The notes beneath the pieces were generated by a model. The model was not told where the DNA came from. It ran no database searches and saw only the letters and a list, made by a program, of their open reading frames with translations. Positions 1-7,879 of a stretch of DNA of 60,046 bases are shown here, in pieces; the first letter of the stretch is position 1; each line of letters opens with the position of its first letter. Source of the DNA: Xanthobacteraceae bacterium (GTDB lineage Bacteria > Pseudomonadota > Alphaproteobacteria > Rhizobiales > Xanthobacteraceae); assembly GCA_024508855.1 (NCBI GenBank), contig JANINJ010000011.1, forward strand, positions 1-60,046. Reading direction: 5' to 3'. A program made the translations under genes and the position numbers.

Positions 1-2
1 AT

Positions 3-602
3 GAGTCTGGTCACAACTGGATGATGATGTTCGCCGACGAGGCCCAGCGCCTGGGGACAATTGAATACGAGTGGCTGCGGGATGTGCACGATTGCCTCGA
101 GCGCAAGGGTATCAGGATGATCACGCTGCTGGTCGGGCAGCCGCAGTTGTTGAACCAGAAGTCGGCGTTCAGGCAGAGTAGCCAGAGCCAGATCATCCTG
201 CGATTCATGGTTGGCGAATTGCGGTTTGACGGCTTGAGCGACGCCGACAGTATCGCCACGTGTCTGCAAGGTTATGACGAAGCGACTTTTCCGGAGGACA
301 GTGACTGGACGTATACCCGCTTCTTTTTTCCACGCGCATACGCAAACGGATTTCGTCTGGTCGACCAGGCGCTTGCCGTATGGCAGGCCTTCCAGCGCGC
401 TCATTTGAAGGCGCTGCCTAACGTCCCCATCGAAATACCGATGCAGTACTTCGCCCATACGGTCGAAATCGCATTGGAAGAGAGTATGCATCGGGATGCC
501 GCCAACTTCGCTTTCACGCCAGCGATGTGGGACCAGGCGGTGGCTGACTCCTTCTATTGCAGTGCATTGGAAGAACTGCACTTGGGCCTGCCAACAAACT
601 GA
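3..602 (+). CDS. TniB/TnsC-like AAA+ ATPase, 5' part outside window
   Basis: Partial gene; the reading frame is open from the window edge, so the Walker A part is not visible. The visible part starts with a Walker B-like stretch (MMMFADEAQRL) followed by a sensor-1-like stretch (MITLLVGQPQLL), the order seen in AAA+ ATPases of the TniB/TnsC transposition regulators. These proteins use ATP to join the target selector to the DDE transposase. The stop lies 9 bases before a TniQ/TnsD-like gene in the same direction, which supports the assignment strongly. The transposase subunit would be expected upstream, outside the window. A generic AAA ATPase is the alternative. Confidence 0.75.
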   Translation, partial: ESGHNWMMMFADEAQRLGTIEYEWLRDVHDCLERKGIRMITLLVGQPQLLNQKSAFRQSSQSQIILRFMVGELRFDGLSDADSIATCLQGYDEATFPEDSDWTYTRFFFPRAYANGFRLVDQALAVWQAFQRAHLKALPNVPIEIPMQYFAHTVEIALEESMHRDAANFAFTPAMWDQAVADSFYCSALEELHLGLPTN

Positions 603-611
603 GGACGGGCC

Positions 612-2159
612 ATGCGTCCCGGGCAGATCATTCTCGACACCTTTGTGCCGCAGCCCCGGCAGTGGTGCTGGCGGCGGGACTGGCACGTGAAGTGGGAGTC
701 GGCCTGGACGCTTTTATGGAAGTTCGCGTACCTCAACCAGATAGCCACGAGTGACCTGGCACGCCTGGTCATCAGCCGCCAGTGCGGCAAACGCTCTGCC
801 ATTCTCGCCAAGCCACAAGTCGATCTGCGCGACAGCGCCGTATTCGATATTGCGGTGCTCGCTTCGCTCTTGCGCGTCTCGCAGGCGGCCGTGCGCGAAG
901 CGTTTCTCTTCGATATCGCGCCGGGCAGCGTGCTCGACTCCAGCGATTGCCTGAGGTGGTGCGTAACGTGCATGCGCTCGGGCTTTCACAGTCCACTGTT
1001 CCAGCTGCGTCCTACCCGTTCCTGTCCGATTCATGGGCACACGCTGGTCGACCGCTGCCCGGCTTGCAGCAGGACGATTCCATACAAGCTGACGAAAGCG
1101 TTCAGTCAGCAACCCTTCACGTGCCCGCACTGCGGCGTCGACATGGCACCGACCATCCGGGACGATCGGCCAAAGATATTACGACTTCAGGCGCATGAGG
1201 CGGCATTGCTGGCGATCCCACTGCGCGCTCATCGCGTCGCCGCAGACGCCGAACTGATCAATGCAACGGATGCCCGGCATCTCTTCAAGCAGGTCGCCAG
1301 GTTTGGAATCGCCGCCGTCCGGCACGACGAAGTGGACGTCACATTGAGCTATACGGGATTCCTCACCCAGGTATTGAAGGATGCGGTTCCGGGAGCGAAG
1401 GTCAAACGATTCGGAGGACGAACGCAGCCCATCACCAGGCATGAGTGCGGGTGTAGTCATCTTGGCGACTTCCACGACGACGGGGATGGTGATGAGACGA
1501 AGGACACAACGTGGCCGAAGACCAAGTCCACGATAACGTCCGATTCGACAGAGCTTCTTGTGCGTTTGCTGGACACTTATAAAGCCATTCGCCGGCACTT
1601 GTGGCGACATGTCCTCAAGGAGCACCAGCGCTGTATTCGCAGCGCGGCAAATTCCCTCTGGTGGAACATGCATGGAAAATCGACAGCCAGGTTCTGTCCA
1701 TGTGCGATGGCATTCCTCCGCTGGCGCATGTTCTGGGAAGGTCGCTGTGCGCCCCGGTATCTATATGTGGCGTCCCTATATGTGGCGTCCACAAAGGAGC
1801 TGTATGGCATCGTTGGATGGCACCTCGCCAGACCCGAGACTATCCCATCGCACTGGTCAAGAGCAACCAGGAACTGGGTTGCCTGCCATGTTTTCGCCAC
1901 CTCCGCCATGGATTGCTTTGGCGGCCTGATGCGCTGGTCGGAAAAGGCGGGCAGCAAGGCCAACGTACGCTGGGATCAGCCGAGGAGCCCCGTCAACTAT
2001 GCAAGCCTCTGGGCCGTGTCCGGTCGCGATTGCAACGACAAGCCAGCCGTGGTCTACGTACGCAGCCCGCCTGTCGAGCGCCTGCGTACGCTACCTACGA
2101 CGTCAACGCGATCGCACTGGCAATCGCATCAGGCGCAAATCGCGCAAATTGCGCCGTAG
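612..2159 (+). CDS. TniQ/TnsD-family target-selection protein
   Basis: 515 residues, closer in length to TnsD than to the shorter TniQ of Tn402. The N-terminal half carries a zinc-ribbon array typical of TniQ: C117-x2-C120, C138-x2-H141, C149-x2-C152 and C171-x2-C174. TniQ/TnsD proteins bind the target site and recruit the AAA+ regulator, consistent with the adjacent TniB/TnsC-like gene. The ATG at 612 follows a purine-rich GAGGACGG. The C-terminal third is poorly recognisable and contains a perfect 15-bp tandem duplication that adds a repeated LYVAS, so some drift there is possible. The DNA target it recognises cannot be told from the sequence. Confidence 0.75.
   Translation: MRPGQIILDTFVPQPRQWCWRRDWHVKWESAWTLLWKFAYLNQIATSDLARLVISRQCGKRSAILAKPQVDLRDSAVFDIAVLASLLRVSQAAVREAFLFDIAPGSVLDSSDCLRWCVTCMRSGFHSPLFQLRPTRSCPIHGHTLVDRCPACSRTIPYKLTKAFSQQPFTCPHCGVDMAPTIRDDRPKILRLQAHEAALLAIPLRAHRVAADAELINATDARHLFKQVARFGIAAVRHDEVDVTLSYTGFLTQVLKDAVPGAKVKRFGGRTQPITRHECGCSHLGDFHDDGDGDETKDTTWPKTKSTITSDSTELLVRLLDTYKAIRRHLWRHVLKEHQRCIRSAANSLWWNMHGKSTARFCPCAMAFLRWRMFWEGRCAPRYLYVASLYVASTKELYGIVGWHLARPETIPSHWSRATRNWVACHVFATSAMDCFGGLMRWSEKAGSKANVRWDQPRSPVNYASLWAVSGRDCNDKPAVVYVRSPPVERLRTLPTTSTRSHWQSHQAQIAQIAP
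1761..1790 (+). repeat. perfect 15-bp tandem duplication in the TniQ-like gene
   Basis: The unit CTATATGTGGCGTCC occurs twice head to tail. It is in frame and adds five residues to the C-terminal part of the TniQ/TnsD-like protein. It looks like a slippage duplication. Confidence 0.9.
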
Positions 2160-2234
2160 GTTGTCGGGCGACTTGTAAGCCGCAAGGTAGTCGCCCGCAG
2201 CGCACGATCCCCGCACCTCGGGATCCGGTCGCAC

Positions 2235-3488
2235 CTATAGCGGCGGACTCCACTGTGCTTCAAACGCCAGGGCATCGGGCCGGACCTGTTCGGTTTGCCG
2301 GATCAGGTCAAGCGCCTCCTGCTCGGTATAGACCATCGTCGTTCCGATATCGCGGTGGCCGAGCCAGGCAGCAACGCTGCGCATGTCTTCCCCCTGCATC
2401 AGCGCGGCTTTGGCAAACGTATGACGCAGCCAGTGGGGCGACGCCTGATCCAGTTGCGCCTTCCGATCGTGATCCCCGATCGACTCGAGGAACGTCGCCG
2501 CGGCACCCAGGCGCTGCTTCACAACATAGTACAAACCATGGCGTGAGGTGATCGCGCGCCATTTGCCGAAGTCCCGTCGCGTCGACACGCTTTTCAGTGG
2601 CACGCCACGCGAGGTTGTCGCGCTTCGGTGCGTCCTTGGCGACAATAGCAGGGGCGTTGTGTCCGCGGGGCCTGGGAGCGCTTGCAGGCCGAAGGCCTCG
2701 CGGTACGCCACCAGGGCCTCGAACGCCTGCCGGGTAACCGGGATCTTCCGTTCAAGGCCGCCTTTCGCTGTTTCCACGGTGACGTGCATGATCCAGTAGG
2801 TCCGTCCGGATTTCGGATCAGACAGTCGCCGGAATGCCCCCATGCTCGCCTTGACCAGCTCGCTCGAACGCAGGCCGAGCTCCCGCAAGGCGATCAGGAG
2901 GAAACGGTCACGCACATGCCGCTGCCGCGCTTCGAACGTGTCTTTCGGCTGTTCTTCCATGGTCTCGAGCACCAGGTCGAACAGGTCAAGCGATACGGCG
3001 CGGTTGGCGTTGATTTTTCTTTCCGTGCCCGCGCCGTGGAAACCCATCGGGTTGGCCTGGATATAGCCGACTTCACGCCACGCGCGAAACAGTGCGTGCA
3101 CGCACTTCTGGATATCGGAACGGCTGCTTGCCGAAGGCACGCATCTGAACGGGGTGTACCCGGCCTCGCCAAGTTCGGCATAGCGGCCGGCGTAGTCCCG
3201 CTCGCACACGGCGTACTCCGGTAACTCTTTTAGAAAACGATAGAAGGCGTCGACGTCCTGGACGGTCCACCTGGACGGCTGGTTCATGCTGACGTTTTCA
3301 CAGTACCAGCGCAGCTTGGCCAGGTGCTGCCGGTAGGCCGTCACGGTCAGGGGAGAGTTACGGCGTGGGCGGTTCGCGATCGCCTGCAGCCAGACTTCAG
3401 CGGCGTGCCAGTCATCGGCGACCGGACCCAGCGTGTGGCTGACTTCCCGGCCTGAAGCGGGGCTAAGCGGTCCTGATACATTTGTCAT
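2235..3488 (-). CDS. tyrosine recombinase (phage-integrase family)
   Basis: 417 residues. The N-terminal part (about 25-150) looks like a SAM-like core-binding domain. The C-terminal catalytic domain shows the first arginine in LRELGLRSSEL, the box-II motif HWLRHTFA with H352 and R355, LGHRD with H378, and the nucleophile Y387 in TTMVYT. It would carry out site-specific recombination or cointegrate resolution through a 3'-phosphotyrosine. Its start overlaps the stop of the upstream KfrA-like gene by a few bases, so the two are translationally coupled. Candidate sites are the 34-bp palindrome at 4318-4351 and the cores of repeats A, B and C. The pair recalls TnpS/TnpT of Tn4651-type elements in concept only; sequence homology was not tested. 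Confidence 0.9.
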   Translation of the reverse strand: MTNVSGPLSPASGREVSHTLGPVADDWHAAEVWLQAIANRPRRNSPLTVTAYRQHLAKLRWYCENVSMNQPSRWTVQDVDAFYRFLKELPEYAVCERDYAGRYAELGEAGYTPFRCVPSASSRSDIQKCVHALFRAWREVGYIQANPMGFHGAGTERKINANRAVSLDLFDLVLETMEEQPKDTFEARQRHVRDRFLLIALRELGLRSSELVKASMGAFRRLSDPKSGRTYWIMHVTVETAKGGLERKIPVTRQAFEALVAYREAFGLQALPGPADTTPLLLSPRTHRSATTSRGVPLKSVSTRRDFGKWRAITSRHGLYYVVKQRLGAAATFLESIGDHDRKAQLDQASPHWLRHTFAKAALMQGEDMRSVAAWLGHRDIGTTMVYTEQEALDLIRQTEQVRPDALAFEAQWSPPL

Positions 3489-4255
3489 CGCAATCCTTTA
3501 TTTCCTGCCTTGTCTTGTGCACTGACCAGCCGACGCATGGCATCGAGCTGCTGGAAGTCGCGCTGACGCTGCAGTTCAAGGTCTGCACAACGGTCCTTCC
3601 AGTGGCGCACCTCGCCACGTACCTCGTCGATCGCCATCAGGGCAAACCTGCGGTTGCCGTCGGCGCTTTCCTGGATGGCGCGTAGCTGTTCGACGAGTTT
3701 ATTGTTGGCCTCGCGCTGTTCACCGAGCGCACGATCGGCGATCTCGGCGCGTTGCGTGCTGAGCGCCAGGTCGGTCACCAGCTGCGCCGCGGTGGCACGC
3801 AAGGTCCGCAATTCGCTTTCGCACTCTGCCAGTCGATTCTTGAAAAATTCGACCTGCGCGGATCCGGTCGACATATCGGCCGCTGGCAAGCCGGCCAGTC
3901 GCTGTTCCAGCTCATCGGCGATCACGCTCCGGATCGCCTCCGTAAATCGCTCGCGCTGGACGTCATCGAGTCCGGCGGCCCGTTCCAGTTGCTCGGCAGT
4001 ATCCATGATACGCGCGCGTTCGCTGGCGATGGTGGCTGTCGATGGGCGCCGCGCCGGCGCATAGGCACGCAGCAGGCGCTGGTAGATCATTGGACTGAAA
4101 TAATTTCCGGTCGCGTCACGGACAGCCTGGATGAAAGCGCCGACGAAAGGGCGATGGTTGCTGGTGTCGAGCGGAATGTCCTGGTCGAGCACGGCGACCT
4201 TTTGCGCGATGCGACGGGCCTGGTCGTCGGGGAGGCGGAAAGCGGGGCGGCTCAT
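3485..4255 (-). CDS. KfrA-like coiled-coil DNA-binding protein, recombinase partner
   Basis: About 256 residues from the ATG at 4255 (MSRPAFRLP); an in-frame ATG at 4312 would add 19 residues. The N-terminal 110 residues look like the helix-turn-helix region of plasmid KfrA-type proteins. The rest (about 110-245) is a long charged heptad-rich coiled coil (repeated E, R, Q, L). It is the first gene of the operon with the tyrosine recombinase. KfrA proteins bind palindromes near their own promoters, and a 34-bp palindrome sits about 60 bases upstream. A role as recombinase accessory factor, autoregulator or both is inferred. The family call rests on architecture, not a database match. Confidence 0.6.
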   Translation of the reverse strand: MSRPAFRLPDDQARRIAQKVAVLDQDIPLDTSNHRPFVGAFIQAVRDATGNYFSPMIYQRLLRAYAPARRPSTATIASERARIMDTAEQLERAAGLDDVQRERFTEAIRSVIADELEQRLAGLPAADMSTGSAQVEFFKNRLAECESELRTLRATAAQLVTDLALSTQRAEIADRALGEQREANNKLVEQLRAIQESADGNRRFALMAIDEVRGEVRHWKDRCADLELQRQRDFQQLDAMRRLVSAQDKAGNKGLR

Positions 4256-4317
4256 CGGGTCCTGGTCAACATAATGTACAGGTATCTTAACAGGTATATT
4301 TATGACTTTCAAATTAC

Positions 4318-4351
4318 ACTACTCAACATAGCTCGCGTTATGTTGAGTAGT
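4318..4351. repeat. loxP-like 34-bp palindrome (13-8-13)
   Basis: Left arm ACTACTCAACATA (4318-4330), spacer GCTCGCGT (4331-4338), right arm TATGTTGAGTAGT (4339-4351). The arms are perfect inverted repeats and the spacer is asymmetric, the geometry of Cre/loxP-type recombination sites. The arm core TCAACATA recurs at 4266-4273, so there are at least three half-sites within 90 bp. It lies directly upstream of the KfrA-like/recombinase operon. It could be the recombination site, an operator, or both. Confidence 0.7.
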
Positions 4352-4823
4352 TTTGCCGGATGGTTGCGGCGTTTCACGCACGGTTTTTCGCGACCGGGAA
4401 CGGACGGGATAGCCCCAGCGGCCAAGGCAAATGATTGCAACAAGGAAATAATATATGATGGGTCGGGAATGATATGTAAGCCAGCTGACGCAGCCGACCT
4501 GGCGCAGCGACAGAGTGACGTCAACCTCGAAGCCAGGCGGCTGGGCGCGATGTTGGCGATGATTTGGAGGGCCAACGATTAGTTCCGCAGGTACAGAGAC
4601 TAGCGGCTCGAACCGATGGATTTTCCGTGACACATCACGGCATCGCAGGCAGCCGCTGTCGTGGAAGAATGCTCAGGCTCTATGCCGGCATTCCAATCGT
4701 CTGGCCGGACTCTGTCGGAAGAACTAAACGACGGGCCGCGCAAACTGGGCGGCTTCGAAAAATTGTCGAGAGACCAGCAGCAAACACACGTTGATGTGTG
4801 GACGACCGGGTTCTGCCTGGCCA
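4352..4823. other. non-coding spacer with one possible 37-codon ORF
   Basis: No recognisable gene. A short plus-strand ORF at 4469-4582 (MICKPADAADLAQRQSDV...) has an amphipathic C-terminal half but no convincing ribosome binding site and no known relatives; I would not call it a gene without comparative support. Base composition around 4380-4470 is more AT-rich than the flanks. Confidence 0.4.
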
Positions 4824-4926
4824 AGCGCAGGCGTTCTCCCTGGGGTTGTGCAAGTCCGGTACCCCTGACGCCAAAGTGAATCGCGAACGCTGGACGCTGC
4901 CGTCTTGATACAGGAGAGAAACGGGC

Positions 4927-4952
4927 AAAAAAATACCCGCCAGGAGGCGGGT
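4927..4952 (-). terminator. rho-independent terminator in repeat A
   Basis: On the minus strand, a 7-bp GC stem (ACCCGCC/GGCGGGT, loop of 4) is followed by a run of seven T. It would stop transcripts leaving the GH43-GH2 operon of module 1. The same structure is kept in copies B and C. Confidence 0.85.
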
Positions 4953-5082
4953 TGAATCTATTTTCTTGGAGAAAGATAGAGGAGACATAAGCATCATGCT
5001 GCATCGCACAAGAACTGTCCAATGACGGTTCGTGATACCTCAAATGCGCCCAACCCATATCTCATAAGACTAGGTTTCAAAC

Positions 5083-5107
5083 TCGACATTACCGAAAATA
5101 TTGTCGA
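5083..5107. other. candidate recombination core, copy A
   Basis: Arms TCGACATTA and TATTGTCGA (8 of 9 positions symmetric) around the 7-bp spacer CCGAAAA. Arms and spacing are kept in copies B and C, while the spacer differs by one or two bases. The layout matches tyrosine-recombinase core sites. Function is inferred. Confidence 0.5.
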
Positions 5108-5367
5108 TTTAAGAACACCATCATGGTATTTTGCTGATAATCAATCGTTTCGAGCAAAACTATGCTCTATACGATAGTTGCTTACCACCTGCGACGGCTT
5201 TGCTGGCGCTTTGGCTCTTACGAATCAAGGAGTTAGCTCAGCACCACAGTTTGCACCACATGAGTCCGCCGCTGCAGTACTGGGTGCGTCAATTAGCTAT
5301 CTCCAGCAAGGTACCGGCAGTGGCGCGGTAATCGGAGCCACTGCCGTCAAATTGAGCCAATTCAGCT

Positions 5368-7845
5368 CTACGGTTTGTCGTCGACCGGCGGCGCCGCCAC
5401 AGGCACGTACGCTACCGGCGCGACGGCCCTGACCGGAATCGTCAGGTGTGCGGCCCGTAACCCGGGAGCGCTGGCGTCGACTTCGATCGAACCACTGCTA
5501 TCCCAGTTGCTCTGCACGAGCAACTGGGCCAGGCCGTTGAACAGTTTGCGCGTACTGCCTTTCTCGTCTTCGTGTGAATTCGGGTCGCCATTGCCATGAC
5601 CAATCGACTGGCCCGCGCCAGCGATGGTAAACCGCACTTCGTCCTGCGCGAGCGGAACCGCCCTGCCCTGTGCATCAAGCGCGCGGACGGTGATCGGCAT
5701 GGCGTCGCGCCCGTCGCCATCGAGGGCGGCCCGATCCGGCACCAATTCCAGCGCGACGGCCGGGCCGGTGGTCTCGACCCGCGCGCGCGCGACTTCCTTG
5801 CCGCCTGTGTAGGCGATTGCTTCCAGCGCGCCTGGCGCATAAGCGACCTTGAAGTCGTTCATCCGGTAATGGTCGACCTTCTGCTCCCCGATTTCCTGAC
5901 CGTTCAGCAGGAGCTTGACGCGTTCGGCGTTGGACATCACCCTGACGACAATCTGCTGGCCCTCCTTGCCGGCCCAGTTCCAGTGCGGCGCGATGTAGAC
6001 GAGCGGGCGATCCTTGATCCACTGGACCTGGTGCATGTAGTACGCCGTCTTCGGAAAGCCGTTCAAGTCCATGATGCCGAAGAACGAACTGACCGAGGGC
6101 CACGATGCGTAGGGCCAGGATTCGCCGTGATAGTCGAAGCCCGTCCAGACGAAGCCGCCGGCGACGAAATCACGTGTGCCGATCGCTTGCCAGGCGTCGC
6201 GATGGGTATTGCCCCAGGCCGGCGCCTCGGTGTCGTAGCTGGTTTCAATATGACGCGCCTTGTCGGTCGCGAATTCGCCGCGTGTCATGAATGCCGACGT
6301 ATCCTCCGAACTCGTAAAAGGTTTATCGGGACGGACCGCATGGAACTTGTCGTACTCGGGAATCTGATAATTGGCACCGACCACGTCCACCGCGTGCGAC
6401 ACGTTCAGCGGCGTCAGCAGACCGTTGCTCATGGCCGCAGTGGTTGGCCGCGTCCCGTCGAGTGCCTTGGCAACGGCCACCATGCGCCGCGCCATTTCGT
6501 AACCAACCTCGGTCGCCTGCACGGGTTCTTCATTGAACACCGACCACAGGATCACCGAGGGATGATGGCGATCGCGCTTGAGCATCCACTCGAACTGCTT
6601 CATGTAATCCGGCGACGGATTGAAATTGCGGTTCTCGGCCATCACCAGGAAGCCCATGCGGTCGGCCATGTCCAGCACCTCGGACGCGATCGCATTGTGC
6701 GAGAAGCGGATCGCATTGACGCCGAGTTCCTTGAGGCGGCGCAGGCGATATTCCCAGATCGCATCCGGCACGGCGACGCCCACGCCGGCATGATCCTGAT
6801 GCAGGCAAACGCCTTGCAGCTTGACGTGCTTGCCGTTCAGGAAGAAGCCTTTTGCGGCGTCGAAGCGCAGCGTGCGAAAGCCGGTATCGAGGGCAAGCCG
6901 GTCCACCACCTTGCCATCGCGCCGCACGGTCGTGGTGACGCGGTAGAGCGTGGTCCTGTCGAGAGACCACGGCATCGGATCGCGTATCGTCATGGGCAGC
7001 GACGCGGTCACCTGCGTCAGCACCGGAACGTCGACCGACGTGCGGCTGCGGGCCACCTGCTTGCCATCCGGGCCGGTCACCACCATTTCGACCTCGACGC
7101 GCGCGGCCTGCTTGCCGTCGTTGTCGAGCGTGACCGTAGCCGGAATTTCCCAGGTGCCGCCATCGGTCTTGCGCGGCGTGACGCGCACCCCGTCGGGCAC
7201 CACGTGCACGGCATCGGTCTTGACCAGCCAGGTGTGCCGATACATGCCAGCCCCCTCGTACCACCAGCCTTCCATCGCATCCGCATCGACGCGGACCGCG
7301 ACGACGTTGGCGTGCTGGTCGCCATAATGCAGGTACGGCGTAATGTCGATGCGCACCTCGTTATAGCCCGACCAGTTATGGTTGACGAGGTTACCGTTCA
7401 CCCACACCGTGGCATGCGTGGCGATGGCGCCGAATTCGAGTTCGACGTGCCGGCCACGATCGCTTTCGGGCAGCGCGATATAGCGTCGGTACCAGCCGAT
7501 GCCGCGTGGGCGAAAGCCCTGGGCCATATTCGCTTTCGGATCGAATGGCTGTTCGACCTGCCAGTCATGCGGCAGGTCGAGCTTGCGCCAGGCGGTGTCA
7601 TCGAATTTCACGGCTGCCGCACCCGACGCCATGCCGGCCTTGGTGGCGTAATACGTTTCATCCTGCGTGGCGGGCACGTGGAATGGCACATCCCCAAGGT
7701 GAAACAGCCAGCCGCGATCGAGCGACAGCCGTTCGCGTCCGGCGTCGGCGTACGCCGGCATGACGAACAGCCCGCCGAGCAGTGCGAACAAAACATGACG
7801 AACCAAAAAACGCCAACCAGGAAAAACAGACTTGTCCAGCTTCAT
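5368..7845 (-). CDS. GH2 beta-galactosidase-like glycoside hydrolase, secreted
   Basis: About 825 residues from the ATG at 7845 (MKLDKSVFPG); the longer upstream reading frame is not needed. A signal peptide (residues about 12-33, ending MPAYADA) points to the periplasm or outside. The GH2 order is visible: jelly-roll (GWYRRYIALP), immunoglobulin-like domain, then the TIM barrel with acid/base E439 in WSVFNEE and probable nucleophile E514 in TSSEDTSAFMTRGEF, then WTGFDYHGE. C-terminal beta domains follow. It should remove non-reducing beta-galactosyl (or related) units. It is the second gene after the GH43 enzyme, 34 bases downstream, and is followed by the repeat A terminator. Exact substrate is unknown. 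Confidence 0.9.
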   Translation of the reverse strand: MKLDKSVFPGWRFLVRHVLFALLGGLFVMPAYADAGRERLSLDRGWLFHLGDVPFHVPATQDETYYATKAGMASGAAAVKFDDTAWRKLDLPHDWQVEQPFDPKANMAQGFRPRGIGWYRRYIALPESDRGRHVELEFGAIATHATVWVNGNLVNHNWSGYNEVRIDITPYLHYGDQHANVVAVRVDADAMEGWWYEGAGMYRHTWLVKTDAVHVVPDGVRVTPRKTDGGTWEIPATVTLDNDGKQAARVEVEMVVTGPDGKQVARSRTSVDVPVLTQVTASLPMTIRDPMPWSLDRTTLYRVTTTVRRDGKVVDRLALDTGFRTLRFDAAKGFFLNGKHVKLQGVCLHQDHAGVGVAVPDAIWEYRLRRLKELGVNAIRFSHNAIASEVLDMADRMGFLVMAENRNFNPSPDYMKQFEWMLKRDRHHPSVILWSVFNEEPVQATEVGYEMARRMVAVAKALDGTRPTTAAMSNGLLTPLNVSHAVDVVGANYQIPEYDKFHAVRPDKPFTSSEDTSAFMTRGEFATDKARHIETSYDTEAPAWGNTHRDAWQAIGTRDFVAGGFVWTGFDYHGESWPYASWPSVSSFFGIMDLNGFPKTAYYMHQVQWIKDRPLVYIAPHWNWAGKEGQQIVVRVMSNAERVKLLLNGQEIGEQKVDHYRMNDFKVAYAPGALEAIAYTGGKEVARARVETTGPAVALELVPDRAALDGDGRDAMPITVRALDAQGRAVPLAQDEVRFTIAGAGQSIGHGNGDPNSHEDEKGSTRKLFNGLAQLLVQSNWDSSGSIEVDASAPGLRAAHLTIPVRAVAPVAYVPVAAPPVDDKP

Positions 7846-7879
7846 TGCGTCGTTCCAATTCAAGTAAAAAATCAGCCGA

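Larger units (their letters stand above)
4824..5255 (+). repeat. module-boundary repeat, copy A
   Basis: Direct repeat shared with copies B (15,105-15,525) and C (53,544-53,743). Block 1 (4824-5107) includes a minus-strand terminator, a ribosome-binding-like GGAGAC followed by a nine-codon ORF (MLHRTRTVQ, 4996-5025), and the 25-bp core. Block 2 (about 5178-5250) is shared with B only, at about three-quarters identity by eye. Between the blocks about 65 bp are dissimilar. It lies just downstream of the recombinase module and just before the first cargo gene, so it marks the left boundary of module 1. Confidence 0.85.

Noticed and set aside
4600-5058. Minus-strand frames through repeat A (and the similar one in repeat B)
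   Set aside because: They pass through the terminator hairpin, differ between copies by frame-breaking changes, and show no codon-like substitution pattern; treated as non-coding.
5178-5432. Plus-strand ORF over block 2 of repeat A (GFAGALALTNQGVSSAPQ...)
   Set aside because: Part of it is similar to a frame in repeat B (ALTSQRVSSAPH), but the two diverge with a length change and no start or ribosome binding site is convincing; not called a gene.
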